A DNA stretch of 64,000 nucleotides from Viridibacterium curvum (GCF_039544165.1 NZ_BAABLD010000002.1:372001-436000); one strand, 5' to 3'. Shown: positions 15,160 through 24,264, numbered from the stretch's first letter. Numbers and translations are program-made. Notes: a model not told the origin generated them from the letters alone.

Positions 15160-16530
15160 ATGTCCTCACTGAATACGCTCACCGCTCTCTCTCCGCTCGA
15201 TGGTCGCTACGCCGGCAAGGTCGAATCCCTGCGTCCCCATTTCTCCGAGTTCGGACTCATCCGCAACCGGGTACGCGTCGAGGTTGAGTGGTTGAAGGCG
15301 CTTGCTGCGTCGAGCGACATCCCCGAAGTGAAGCCCTTTTCGGCCGTCACTATTGCCGAACTGGACGCCGTGGTTGCGAATTTCTCGGTGGCCGATGGCG
15401 ATGCAATCAAGGCCATCGAAGCGACCACCAACCACGATGTGAAGGCCATGGAGTACTGGCTCAAGGAGCGCTTCGCGAACAACGCCGAAGTCGCCGCTGC
15501 GTCCGAATTCATCCACTTCGCCTGCACTTCGGAAGACATCAACAACACCTCGCACGCCCTGATGCTGCAGGAAGCCCGTGACCAGGCGCTGTTGCCGACC
15601 ATCGACAAGGTCATTACCCGTTTCGTCGAACTTGCGCACGACCTCGCCGAAGTGCCCATGCTGAGCCGCACCCACGGCCAGCCGGCCAGCCCGACCACGG
15701 TCGGCAAGGAGATGGCCAACATCGCCTATCGCCTGCGCCGTGCGCGCAAGGCCATCGCCGGTGTCGAGATGACGGCCAAGTTCAACGGTGCCGTCGGCAA
15801 CTACAACGCGCACCTCTCGGCTTACCCGGAACTCGACTGGGCTGCCTTCAACCAGCGCTTCATCGAATCACTGGGCCTGACCTTCAATCCCTACACCATC
15901 CAGATCGAGCCGCATGACAGCATGGCCGAGCTGTTCGATGCGCTCGCCCGCCTCGATACCATGCTCATCGATGCCTGTCGCGATATCTGGATGTACATCT
16001 CGCTGGGCTTCTTCAAGCAGAAGCTCAAGGCAGGCGAAGTCGGCAGCTCGACGATGCCGCACAAGGTGAACCCGATCGACTTCGAAAACGCAGAAGGCAA
16101 CTTCGGTGTCGCCAACAGCGTGCTGCGTCACTTCAGCGAGAAGCTGCCGATCTCGCGCATGCAGCGTGACCTCACCGACTCGACGGTCCTGCGCAATATG
16201 GGCGTTGGCTTCGGCCACGCTTTGCTGGGCCTGGACTCCTGTCTGCGTGGTCTCGGCAAGCTCGAATGCAACCCGGCTGCGCTGGCAGCAGACCTGAACG
16301 ATGCCTGGGAAGTGCTCGCCGAGCCGATCCAGACAGTCATGCGTCGCTACGGCATCCCCAAGCCTTACGAGCAGCTCAAGGAGCTGACGCGCGGCACAGG
16401 CATCACCAAGGAAGCGCTGCAGGCCTTCATCGCCAGGCTCGCCATTCCCGAAGCGGAAAAATCGCGTCTGCTGGCCATGACGCCCGCCAGCTACATTGGC
16501 GAAGCGGCCAAGCTGGCCAAGAAGATCTGA
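15160..16530 (+). CDS. purB: Adenylosuccinate lyase
   Basis: A 456-residue enzyme of purine synthesis, cleaving SAICAR to AICAR and adenylosuccinate to AMP. Length equals the E. coli PurB type. Motifs seen: SPLDGRYAGKV, TNHDVKAMEYWLKE, FACTSEDINNTSHALML, LSRTHGQPASPTTVGKE and the fumarase/lyase signature GSSTMPHKVNPIDFENAEGN. I use the ATG at 15160; the longer frame from 15097 runs through the promoter region, where a TATAAT lies at 15115-15120. It is followed closely by murI. Confidence 0.97.
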   Translation: MSSLNTLTALSPLDGRYAGKVESLRPHFSEFGLIRNRVRVEVEWLKALAASSDIPEVKPFSAVTIAELDAVVANFSVADGDAIKAIEATTNHDVKAMEYWLKERFANNAEVAAASEFIHFACTSEDINNTSHALMLQEARDQALLPTIDKVITRFVELAHDLAEVPMLSRTHGQPASPTTVGKEMANIAYRLRRARKAIAGVEMTAKFNGAVGNYNAHLSAYPELDWAAFNQRFIESLGLTFNPYTIQIEPHDSMAELFDALARLDTMLIDACRDIWMYISLGFFKQKLKAGEVGSSTMPHKVNPIDFENAEGNFGVANSVLRHFSEKLPISRMQRDLTDSTVLRNMGVGFGHALLGLDSCLRGLGKLECNPAALAADLNDAWEVLAEPIQTVMRRYGIPKPYEQLKELTRGTGITKEALQAFIARLAIPEAEKSRLLAMTPASYIGEAAKLAKKI

Positions 16531-16548
16531 CGCGGACTGACGCCACGC

Positions 16549-17343
16549 ATGATGGACACGCGGCCCATCGGCGTATTCGACTCCGGTGTCGGCGGCTTGT
16601 CCGTGCTGCATGAGATCCGTCGCCGCTTGCCCCATGAGTCGCTGATCTACTTTGCTGACTCCGGTTTTGCGCCCTATGGCTCGCGCTCGCCGGAAGACAT
16701 CCGCGAGCGCTCCCGCGTCATCACCGATTACCTGGCTTCACGCGATTGCAAGGCCATCGTCGTGGCCTGTAACACCGCCACCGCTGCGGCGGCGACCATG
16801 CTGCGCGAACGCCACCCGGGCCTTCCCGTGATTGGCATGGAGCCAGCCGTCAAACCCGCCACCGCCGCGACACGCAGTGGCGTGGTCGGCGTGCTGGCGA
16901 CCGTGGGCACGCTGGCAAGCTCACGCTTCGCGGCTTTGCTCGACACCTTTGGCCAGGAGGTCACGGTGCTGACCCAGCCTTGCCCGGGACTCATGGAGTG
17001 CGTGGAGCGCGGCGAGCTTGATACGCCCGCGACGCTGGCCCTTTTGCGCAGCTACATGCAGCCGCTGCTTGATGATGGTGCCGACGTGCTGGTGCTGGGT
17101 TGCACGCACTATGTCTTCCTGCGCGAACAGGTGCAGGGCATTGCCGGGCCGGAAGTACGGCTCATCGACACCGGCGCTGCCGTCGCGGCGCAGCTGGAAC
17201 GCAAACTGATCGAATTCGGTTCGCGAAGCGCGGAGGAGGGCGGCCGCCCTCCCGAGTTCATTGTCACGGGCGATGCCAGCCGCATGAACCGTACCCTGCA
17301 GAGCCTTTGGAGCGCAGACGCCCGCTTCTCGGCGTTTGCGTGA
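16549..17343 (+). CDS. murI: Glutamate racemase
   Basis: A 264-residue cytoplasmic enzyme making D-glutamate for peptidoglycan. It has the MurI landmarks: IGVFDSGVGGLSVLHEI, DSGFAPYGSRS, VVACNTATAAA with the first catalytic Cys and VLGCTHYVFL with the second. It begins 18 bp after purB. ATGATG offers two adjacent starts. The strand PEFIVTGDASRM near the C-terminus is also family-typical. Confidence 0.96.
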   Translation: MMDTRPIGVFDSGVGGLSVLHEIRRRLPHESLIYFADSGFAPYGSRSPEDIRERSRVITDYLASRDCKAIVVACNTATAAAATMLRERHPGLPVIGMEPAVKPATAATRSGVVGVLATVGTLASSRFAALLDTFGQEVTVLTQPCPGLMECVERGELDTPATLALLRSYMQPLLDDGADVLVLGCTHYVFLREQVQGIAGPEVRLIDTGAAVAAQLERKLIEFGSRSAEEGGRPPEFIVTGDASRMNRTLQSLWSADARFSAFA

Positions 17344-17377
17344 ATCCTCAATGAATCACCTGTCGGAGAACTGATCG

Positions 17378-17764
17378 ATGAACCAGATCTGGTTGTGCCT
17401 GCTGATCACCTGTTTCATGCCCTACCTTTTCGCGGCTGCAGCCAAAGCCAGTGGCGCCAGCGGCGGCCGCCGCTATGACAACAGCGATCCACGCACATGG
17501 CTGGCGGGTCTCTCGGGCTGGCCGGCGCGCGCGCAGGCGGCTCAGGCCAACAGCTGGGAGGCGCTCGCCATCTTCATTGCGGGTCTGGTCGCGGCCTTGC
17601 ACGGTGGCGTGCCCGAGGCGGATATCGTGTTCTGGAGCTGGTGGTTCGTGGTCGCTCGGGTGATTTACGGAGCGCTCTACATTGCCAACCTGGCCACAGC
17701 GCGCAGTGTCGTGTGGCTTCTCGCGGTCTATGCCCCGCTGCACCTGATAGCAAGGGTGCTTTAG
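17378..17764 (+). CDS. MAPEG family membrane protein
   Basis: A 128-residue protein with four hydrophobic segments, matching the MAPEG fold (membrane-associated proteins in eicosanoid and glutathione metabolism). The segment DPRTWLAGLSGWPARAQAAQANSWEALAIFIAGLVAA contains the conserved RA.aAQaNs.EalaiF pattern. Bacterial members often have unknown substrates; glutathione-linked membrane detoxification is the usual guess. It has a GGAGAA site and follows murI by 34 bp. Confidence 0.88.
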   Translation: MNQIWLCLLITCFMPYLFAAAAKASGASGGRRYDNSDPRTWLAGLSGWPARAQAAQANSWEALAIFIAGLVAALHGGVPEADIVFWSWWFVVARVIYGALYIANLATARSVVWLLAVYAPLHLIARVL

Positions 17765-17914
17765 GTCAAGGTGAAGGCCGTTCCGGCCGATAGATTGGTG
17801 TGAGTTTCGTCACGCTGCCTTGGGGTGGCGCAGGCGTTTGAATCGGGCAAGACCGTTAAACTTGCGAAATTTGCAAGCCACGCCCGATCCCGTTTCAATC
17901 TTTGAAGGCAACCA

Positions 17915-18661
17915 ATGGCCATCAGTATCGATACCTGCGCGGCAATGCACATCGGAGACCGCTCCGAGCAACAAGACCGTGTAGGCATGTTCCCCCATCC
18001 CAGCCGCCCCGGATGCATGATCGCGGTGCTGGCCGATGGCATGGGGGGGCACTCCGGGGGCGCCATCGCCGCCGAGCAGGTCGTTCTCAAGGCCAAACAG
18101 AATTTTTCGGCCTATGCGCCGTCCAGCGAGTCGCCCGTCGAATTCCTCAGGGAGGTCATCGACGACGCGCATGCCGTCATCAAGCTCACGCGCTTTACCA
18201 GTGAGGCCGATCCGCACAGCACCGCCGTTGTCATGATGCTGCGCCCCGGCCATGCCGACTGGGCACACTGTGGCGACTCTCGCCTCTATCACTTCCGTAA
18301 CGGGGCGCTGGTCGCCCGCACGCCGGATCATTCCCTGGTCGAAGAGCTACTGCGTGCCGGCCGTATTACGCCTGAACAAGCCGAGGTGCACCCCCAGCGC
18401 AACCTGCTGCTGTCCTGCCTCGGTGCCGAGGCGCCGCCCAAGATCGAGGTCGGCGGCACAACCGCTCTGCAGGCGGGGGACGCGTTCATCCTGTGTTCCG
18501 ATGGCCTCTGGGCTTACTTCAGCGACGAGGAAATGGGCCGCATCCTCTTTGAAAACGACGCCCGCACTGCTGCGCGCCAGCTGCTCGATCTCGCCCGTGC
18601 ACGGGCTGAAGGTGGCGGAGACAACCTCTCGATGGCCATCGTCAAGGTTGTTCCCGTCTGA
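17915..18661 (+). CDS. PP2C-family serine/threonine phosphatase
   Basis: A 248-residue metal-dependent protein phosphatase. All main PP2C motifs are seen: the N-terminal RSEQQDRVGMF, LADGMGGHSGGAIAAEQVV (metal-binding Asp and Gly), WAHCGDSRLYHFRNG, TPDHSLVEELLRAG, FILCSDGLWAYFSDEEM and EGGGDNLSMAIVKV. No kinase, FHA or type VI secretion genes are adjacent, so its substrate is unknown. It stands alone in an own-promoter position before the flagellar block. Confidence 0.93.
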   Translation: MAISIDTCAAMHIGDRSEQQDRVGMFPHPSRPGCMIAVLADGMGGHSGGAIAAEQVVLKAKQNFSAYAPSSESPVEFLREVIDDAHAVIKLTRFTSEADPHSTAVVMMLRPGHADWAHCGDSRLYHFRNGALVARTPDHSLVEELLRAGRITPEQAEVHPQRNLLLSCLGAEAPPKIEVGGTTALQAGDAFILCSDGLWAYFSDEEMGRILFENDARTAARQLLDLARARAEGGGDNLSMAIVKVVPV

Positions 18662-18716
18662 AAGCCTTTACGATTCAATGCCTTGGATTGCGCCCGAAAA
18701 TATTTGCCGAAATCGC

Positions 18717-18743
18717 TAAAGTTTCTGGCAGCACCGACGTAAA
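18717..18743 (+). promoter_or_regulatory. Candidate sigma-28 (FliA) promoter
   Basis: TAAAGTTT at 18717-18724, an 11-bp spacer, then GACGTAAA at 18736-18743. This matches the FliA consensus TAAAGTTT-N11-GCCGATAA perfectly in the -35 and in five of eight -10 positions. It is the right class of promoter for a region just ahead of flagellar genes, and fliA itself is 6 kb downstream. It drives either the short hairpin RNA or, by readthrough, the small gene at 18890. Confidence 0.6.
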
Positions 18744-18748
18744 GATTC

Positions 18749-18813
18749 TTGTGGATTGACTTCCACGCATCGACTCTCTCCTTGAAACCGCCTCGCAAGA
18801 GGCGGTTCTTTTC
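18749..18813 (+). ncRNA. Candidate sigma-28-dependent short RNA
   Basis: The expected start, 6-8 bp after the -10, leaves a transcript of about 60-65 nt before the strong terminator at 18786. It would contain two hairpins: GTGGA/TCCAC at 18751-18766 and the terminator stem. No start codon or ribosome-binding site is seen within it. The same terminator could instead end the PP2C mRNA, so the RNA is a candidate only. E. coli has several FliA-dependent small RNAs, which makes the idea plausible. Confidence 0.4.
18786..18813 (+). terminator. Strong rho-independent terminator
   Basis: A perfect 9-bp stem AACCGCCTC/GAGGCGGTT with a GCAA tetraloop, followed by CTTTTCTT. It lies 125 bp after the PP2C stop and 43 bp after the sigma-28-like promoter. 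Confidence 0.88.
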
Positions 18814-18889
18814 TTGATTTTCAGCGTTTTGAGCGCTACGACAAGAAGTCCCGGGGTCGATGACGCATTCACTACAAGAGGTGTTTCAG

Positions 18890-19132
18890 ATGGGTCGTTC
18901 GCACACACATTCACTCGAAGCACAAAGCCAGCTGACCCGGCTGCTGGCCCTCAATGCGTTGTTCGACGCTGCTCGCGCGGGTAATGAAGGCGCTTTTGCT
19001 GCCGCGCGTGTCCAGGCTACCGTCTCCGCAATCAACAAGGCTGATCTGGTCGACCCGGCCAGCGACGCCGACCTGCAGCGCTGCTACAGCGCCTTGCTCG
19101 ACGCCTCGGAACCGCCCGCACACCTGAGCTGA
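18890..19132 (+). CDS. Small hypothetical protein upstream of flhB
   Basis: About 80 residues (90 if started at ATG 18860). The start at 18890 has AGAGGTG eight bases upstream, so it is preferred. The sequence is soluble and probably helical, rich in Ala and Leu (TRLLALNALFDAARAGNEGAFAAARVQATVSAINKADL), with a single Cys. It has no motif I recognise. Its position between a flagellar-type promoter and flhB, closed by its own terminator, suggests but does not prove a motility role. Confidence 0.5.
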   Translation: MGRSHTHSLEAQSQLTRLLALNALFDAARAGNEGAFAAARVQATVSAINKADLVDPASDADLQRCYSALLDASEPPAHLS

Positions 19133-19153
19133 TCGCGCGCACATGAAAACCTG

Positions 19154-19185
19154 ACGGCTTGCTTCGGCAGGCCGTTTTCATTTGT
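19154..19185 (+). terminator. Rho-independent terminator after the small gene
   Basis: Stem ACGGCTTGC/GCAGGCCGT with a TTCG tetraloop and one G-T wobble, followed by TTTCATTTG. It lies 22 bp after the small gene stop, separating it from flhB. Confidence 0.65.
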
Positions 19186-19301
19186 GGTCTCGCGTCTCCG
19201 GCAGACCTGCTGATCGCGTTACAAGGCTGTCACAAAGCGTGTCCCGCGTAATGCCAGTCCGAATAGGCTGGCCTTTCCGCATTTTTTCCCCACGGTCGAA
19301 C

Positions 19302-19442
19302 TTGCCGCCCCGGCAAATAATGCCCTTCACTCCACAGGTGGATTTTCCTGTGCTCCCGGCTTGATCCTTCGGCGTCAGGCCGCCCCCCGAGGGGGCCAGG
19401 AAAATCTTGGGGCGGCACGGTGATTTTCTTGAGCTTCCGACC
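19302..19442. promoter_or_regulatory. flhB 5' region with palindromes and inverted repeats
   Basis: The 310 bp between the small gene and flhB contain no gene. Within it are a perfect palindrome TTGCCG-CCC-CGGCAA at 19302-19316, a GC-rich palindrome around CCCCCCGAGGGGG at 19383-19395, and an exact 10-bp inverted repeat GATTTTCCTG (19341-19350) / CAGGAAAATC (19398-19407). A degenerate copy of the 19337-19360 segment recurs at 19419-19442, right before the flhB ATG. These are likely regulatory or RNA-structural, but no known flagellar regulator box was recognised. Confidence 0.4.
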
Positions 19443-20615
19443 ATGGCTGAAGACAGCGATCTCGAAAAAACAGAACCAGCGTCAGGCAGGAAGCTGGAGC
19501 AAGCGCGCGAAGAGGGCAAGGTGCCCCGTTCGCGCGAGCTGTCGTCTTTTCTCGTCCTCGTCGCCGGTGTGCTCTCCATCTGGACCAGCTCGGGCTGGAT
19601 CTATGAGCGCTTGAGCAGCGTGATGCGACACGGGCTGAGCTTCGACCATCAGGCCGCGTTCTCCAGCGACATCATGACCAGCACGATGCTCAGCCTCAGC
19701 GCGGATGGCTTGCTGGCGCTGGCGCCCATCCTCGTTGTCGTTGTGGTGGTGGGGGTGGTCTCGCACATGTTGCTCGGTGGCGTGGTCATCAGCAGCAAGT
19801 CTTTCCAGTTCGACCTGACCCGCATGGACCCCATCAGTGGCATGCGTCGTTTCTTCTCGGTCAACGGCCTCATCGAACTCGTCAAGGGCACGGTCAAGGC
19901 GGCATGCATCCTGGGTATCGCCGGCGCCATCGTGTGGAAACAGCGCGTCGAAATCCTCATGCTGATGAGCATGCCGCTGCATTCCGGCCTCATCACGTTC
20001 ATGCAGATGCTGGTGCTGGCATCGCTGGCCCTTAGCGCCTCGTTGGCCCTGATCGCAGCCATCGATGTGCCGTACCAGGTATGGCATTACTTCAAAGAGC
20101 TGCGCATGAGCAAGGCAGACGTGAAGCAGGAGAACAAGGAGAGCGAAGGCGATCCGCAGGTAAAGGGCAAGATCCGCCAGCGCCAGAACGAGATGGCCCG
20201 CCGCCGCATGATGGATGCCGTGCCCAAGGCCGACGTGGTGGTGACCAACCCGACGCACTTCGCCGTGGCGCTGAAGTACGACGCCGGCCGCATGGGCGCA
20301 CCGACCGTGGTGGCCAAAGGTGCTGACCTCGTTGCCAAGGCGATCCGCGACCTCGCTGCCAGGCATGCCGTCCCCATGCTTGAAGCACCACCGCTGGCGC
20401 GTGCGCTGTTTCACCACGCAAAGGTTGACGAGCAGATCCCCACCGCGCTCTACACCGCGGTGGCCGAGGTGATGGCCTACGTCTACCAGCTCAATGAATT
20501 CCTGGTCGGCAAGGGTTTGCCTCCACAGGCGCCGAACGCGATTGCCGTACCCGCTGGCATGGACCCTTTTGAGGGGCGCATTGATGACGAGGGCGCCGGG
20601 CTTGTCGCTCGCTGA
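19443..20615 (+). CDS. flhB: Flagellar type III export protein FlhB
   Basis: A 390-residue export-gate and substrate-switch protein. The N-terminus MAEDSDLEKTEPASGRKLEQAREEGKVPRSREL is typical. Four membrane segments follow, then a cytoplasmic domain with the autocleavage motif in VVVTNPTHFAVALKYD (cut between Asn and Pro). Charged linker KADVKQENKESEGDPQVKGKIRQRQ is also conserved. I start at ATG 19443, since the family begins near MAE.DS. It is 8 bp ahead of flhA. Confidence 0.97.
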   Translation: MAEDSDLEKTEPASGRKLEQAREEGKVPRSRELSSFLVLVAGVLSIWTSSGWIYERLSSVMRHGLSFDHQAAFSSDIMTSTMLSLSADGLLALAPILVVVVVVGVVSHMLLGGVVISSKSFQFDLTRMDPISGMRRFFSVNGLIELVKGTVKAACILGIAGAIVWKQRVEILMLMSMPLHSGLITFMQMLVLASLALSASLALIAAIDVPYQVWHYFKELRMSKADVKQENKESEGDPQVKGKIRQRQNEMARRRMMDAVPKADVVVTNPTHFAVALKYDAGRMGAPTVVAKGADLVAKAIRDLAARHAVPMLEAPPLARALFHHAKVDEQIPTALYTAVAEVMAYVYQLNEFLVGKGLPPQAPNAIAVPAGMDPFEGRIDDEGAGLVAR

Positions 20616-20623
20616 GAAACCAG

Positions 20624-22711
20624 ATGGCTACCAATACCCTCGACCTGAAGCAGATCTTTACGCCATCGAACATCCGGCAGCTCGCAGCGCCGATCCTGCT
20701 GCTGCTTGTGCTGTCGATGATGGTTTTGCCGCTGCCGGCATTCCTGCTCGACCTTTTCTTCACCTTCAACATCGCGTTGTCGATGGTCGTGCTACTGGTG
20801 GCGATGTACACCCGCAAGCCGCTGGATTTCTCGATCTTCCCGACCGTGCTGTTGGTGACGACGCTGCTGCGCCTGTCGCTCAACGTCGCATCGACGCGCG
20901 TCGTGCTCATCGATGGCCACAAAGGCGGTGACGCGGCAGGCAAGGTGATCGAGGCCTTCGGCCACTTCCTCGTCGGTGGCAATACGGCGGTAGGCGTGGT
21001 GGTCTTTGTCATCCTCACCGTCATCAACTTCGTCGTCATCACCAAGGGCGCAGGCCGTATCGCTGAAGTCGGCGCACGCTTCACTCTCGATGCCATGCCC
21101 GGCAAGCAGATGGCCATCGATGCCGACCTCAATGCCGGGCTCATCGACGACGCCGAAGCCAAGCGCCGCCGCTCCGAGATCGCGAACGAAGCCGACTTCT
21201 ACGGCGCCATGGACGGTGCCTCCAAGTTCGTACGCGGTGACGCAGTAGCCGGCATCATGATTCTGCTGATCAACATCGTCGGCGGCCTCATCATCGGCGT
21301 GGTTCAGCATGACATGGATATCGGCCGTGCCACGCACGTGTATACCTTGCTGTCCATCGGCGACGGTCTGGTCGCGCAGATTCCCGCACTGATCATTTCG
21401 GTCGCTGCAGGTCTGGTGGTGTCACGCGTGGGTGACGATGTGGACGTCGGCGCACAGTTCGTGAATCAGCTCTTCACCAATCCGCAGATCATGGTGATGA
21501 CGGCCGGCATTCTGGGGCTGCTGGGTCTCATCCCCGGCATGCCCAATCTGGTCTTCCTCACCCTCGCTGGGGCAATGGGTTACCTTGCTTGGTGGCAGAG
21601 CCAACGTCGCGAGACCGAGGTCAAGGAACCCGTCAAACCTGCCGCCGAAGTGGTCGCCACGGCCGCCGAGATGGAGGCCAGCTGGACCGACGTGACGCCT
21701 GTCGACGTACTGGGCCTTGAAGTCGGCTACCGCCTGATCCCGATGGTCGACAAAGCGCAGAACGGTGAGCTGCTGTCGCGCATCCGGGGCCTGCGCAAGA
21801 AGTTCGCGCAGGAGATCGGCTTCCTCGCTGCGCCCGTGCACATTCGCGACAACCTGGAGCTGCGCCCCAATCTCTATCGCATCACACTCAAAGGCGTCGA
21901 GATAGGGCAGGGCGAAGCTTTCCCGGGTCAGTTCATGGCCATCAACCCCGGTCGCGTGGTGGGGCGTTTGCCCGGCAACGAGACCAAGGATCCCGCTTTC
22001 GGCCTGCCCGCCGTGTGGGTGGATAGTGCCTTGCGTGATCAGGCCCACGCGCTGGGGTATACGGTGGTCGATGCCAGCACCGTGGTGGCGACGCACATCA
22101 ACCACGTCATCCTGTCGCACGCGTCCGACCTCCTTGGCCGGCAGGAGACGCAGGCGCTGCTCGACCACATCGCCAAGGATTCGCCCAAGCTCGTCGAAGA
22201 TCTCGTGCCCAAGGCGCTGCCCCTGCACGTGGTGCAGAAGACCCTGCAGTACCTGCTCGAAGAAGGCGTCAACATCCGCGACATGCGCAGCATCGTCGAA
22301 ACGCTCGCCGAGTTCGCGCCGCGCACGCAGGATGCTGTCGAACTCGCAGCCCACGTGCGTACGGCGCTTGGCCGCGCCATCGTGCAGGGGCTTTTCCCGG
22401 GAAGTGCCGACATGCAGGTCATCGCGCTGGACCCCGGACTCGAACGTTTGTTGTTGCAGGCCATGCAGGGCTCGAGTGCCGATTCGGCAACCATCGAACC
22501 CGGTCTGGCCGAAACGCTGTTGCGCGACACCGCAGCAGCTGCCCAGCGTCAGGAAGACGCCGGGCAGCCCGCCGTACTGCTCGTGCCCAATGCGTTGCGC
22601 TGGCTGCTGTCGCGTTTCCTGCGTCGCTCGGTGCCCTCTCTCAAGGTTATCGCCCACTCGGAAGTGCCTGAAACTCGCACGATCCGCGTCACGGGCGTCA
22701 TAGGAGGCTGA
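20624..22711 (+). CDS. flhA: Flagellar biosynthesis protein FlhA
   Basis: A 695-residue core component of the flagellar type III export gate. About eight transmembrane helices occupy the first 330 residues, including FIPP-type LRLSLNVASTRVVL and the GDGLVAQIPALIISVAAGLVVSR stretch. The long cytoplasmic domain (from about residue 360) docks export substrates and chaperones. Full length and complete ends. It is flanked by flhB (8-bp gap) and flhF (2-bp gap). Confidence 0.97.
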   Translation: MATNTLDLKQIFTPSNIRQLAAPILLLLVLSMMVLPLPAFLLDLFFTFNIALSMVVLLVAMYTRKPLDFSIFPTVLLVTTLLRLSLNVASTRVVLIDGHKGGDAAGKVIEAFGHFLVGGNTAVGVVVFVILTVINFVVITKGAGRIAEVGARFTLDAMPGKQMAIDADLNAGLIDDAEAKRRRSEIANEADFYGAMDGASKFVRGDAVAGIMILLINIVGGLIIGVVQHDMDIGRATHVYTLLSIGDGLVAQIPALIISVAAGLVVSRVGDDVDVGAQFVNQLFTNPQIMVMTAGILGLLGLIPGMPNLVFLTLAGAMGYLAWWQSQRRETEVKEPVKPAAEVVATAAEMEASWTDVTPVDVLGLEVGYRLIPMVDKAQNGELLSRIRGLRKKFAQEIGFLAAPVHIRDNLELRPNLYRITLKGVEIGQGEAFPGQFMAINPGRVVGRLPGNETKDPAFGLPAVWVDSALRDQAHALGYTVVDASTVVATHINHVILSHASDLLGRQETQALLDHIAKDSPKLVEDLVPKALPLHVVQKTLQYLLEEGVNIRDMRSIVETLAEFAPRTQDAVELAAHVRTALGRAIVQGLFPGSADMQVIALDPGLERLLLQAMQGSSADSATIEPGLAETLLRDTAAAAQRQEDAGQPAVLLVPNALRWLLSRFLRRSVPSLKVIAHSEVPETRTIRVTGVIGG

Positions 22712-22713
22712 AG

Positions 22714-24264
22714 ATGGTGAACGTGCGCAAATTCGTGGGCAAAACGGCGCGTGAAGCGCTTGCGGCACTCAAGGCAGAGCTGGGCGCCGACGCGGTCGTG
22801 CTGTCAAACCGCTCCGTGCCTGGTGGTGTTGAAATCGTCGCGTTGCCGCCCGAGGCCATGGGCGAACTCAACGCCACGGTGCGACAGGCCCGCGAGCCGC
22901 AAACCCATCAGCCAGCGCCGCAAGCTGCGCCATTCGTCAACGGCCAGCCTGCCGGCAGCGGCAAGGGTGGTGCCAGTGCAGGCAATGGCAAGCGCATCGG
23001 TGAGCAGATTGCTGCCGAACTTGCGCGACGCAGCCAGCCCCAGCCGGCGGGTCCGCGCCCGGTATTCCGTTCCGGCATTGACGCGCCGGATCATGACGCT
23101 GACACGGGGGGGCGCCAGATGGTGCGTCCTTTCACGCCGCCCCGCGTCCGGTCCGACGGCAGTCCACTCAATTACCCAGGCAGTCAGTCAAATGCGGGGG
23201 CTGACCATGCGGATGTGAGCAGCACACCGCAGCGCCGTCCCGCCGAACACGCGTCACAGCCTGCCCAACCCGAACAGGAAGAGTCCCGCGTGCGCGGCCT
23301 GGAGGCCGCCAACGCGGCCCTGATGCACGAACTTGCATCCATCAAGGGCATGCTTGAGCGTCAGCTCGCCGGCTTTGCATGGAGCGAGATATCGCGAACC
23401 GCGCCGACCCGCACGCAGATGATGAGCGAGTTGCTTGAAGCGGGATTCTCGGCGCAGCTCACCCACCAACTCACGCAAGGTCTGGCAGGAGGCAGCGATC
23501 TCAACGAAGCCCGCAACCAGGTGCGCCAGCTCATCGCCCGCGACCTGCAGTTGCAGGACGCAGAAGCCGACATCATCGACCGCGGCGGCGTCTACGCGCT
23601 GGTCGGCCCAACCGGGGTAGGGAAGACAACCACCACCGCCAAGCTCGCTGCCCGCTGCGTGGTGCGCCACGGGGCCGACCGCCTGGCCCTGATCACCACC
23701 GACGGCTACCGGATCGGCGCCCACGAACAGCTGCGCATCTATGGCCGCATTCTCGGCGTGCCGGTGCATGTGGTGCGCGACGCCAGCGACCTGCGTTCCA
23801 CCCTGCAAGAGCTGCGCAAGAAGCACATGGTCCTCATCGATACCGTAGGCATGAGCCAGCGCGACAAAATGGTTGGCGAGCAAGCGGCCATGCTCAACTC
23901 CGTCGGCAAGATCGCCCGCATCCTGTGCCTCAACGCCACCGTGCGCGGCGACACCATGGATGACGTCATCCGCGCCTACGTCTCGCCCGACACCGCCGGC
24001 TGCATCTTCACCAAGCTCGACGAAGCCAACAGCATCGCCCCCGCGCTGGATGTCTCCATCCGCCACGCCCTGCCCATGCTCTATATCGCCAACGGCCAGC
24101 GCGTGCCGGAAGACCTGCACCTGCCCAATCGCAATTATTTGTTGCACCGTGCCCTGCGGGAGATCCCTGCCGATTCCCCGTGGAAGCTCGACCGCAGCGA
24201 AGCTGGCCTGCTCATGGCCGCACCCCGCCTCTCGACGGGCGAAGGGGGCAATGCGGGGCTGTGA
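22714..24264 (+). CDS. flhF: Flagellar SRP-like GTPase FlhF
   Basis: A 516-residue SRP-family GTPase that sets where and how many flagella are built. The N-terminal part MVNVRKFVGKTAREALAALKAELGADAVVLSNR is the FlhF B-domain start. A long low-complexity Pro/Gln/Ser linker spans about residues 60-185. The NG domain carries YALVGPTGVGKTTTTAKLAARCV (P-loop), ITTDGYRIGAHEQLRIYGRILGVPVHVV, LIDTVGMSQRD and TKLDEANSIAPALDV. The partner ATPase gene flhG, which normally follows, is not present next to it. Confidence 0.96.
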   Translation: MVNVRKFVGKTAREALAALKAELGADAVVLSNRSVPGGVEIVALPPEAMGELNATVRQAREPQTHQPAPQAAPFVNGQPAGSGKGGASAGNGKRIGEQIAAELARRSQPQPAGPRPVFRSGIDAPDHDADTGGRQMVRPFTPPRVRSDGSPLNYPGSQSNAGADHADVSSTPQRRPAEHASQPAQPEQEESRVRGLEAANAALMHELASIKGMLERQLAGFAWSEISRTAPTRTQMMSELLEAGFSAQLTHQLTQGLAGGSDLNEARNQVRQLIARDLQLQDAEADIIDRGGVYALVGPTGVGKTTTTAKLAARCVVRHGADRLALITTDGYRIGAHEQLRIYGRILGVPVHVVRDASDLRSTLQELRKKHMVLIDTVGMSQRDKMVGEQAAMLNSVGKIARILCLNATVRGDTMDDVIRAYVSPDTAGCIFTKLDEANSIAPALDVSIRHALPMLYIANGQRVPEDLHLPNRNYLLHRALREIPADSPWKLDRSEAGLLMAAPRLSTGEGGNAGL

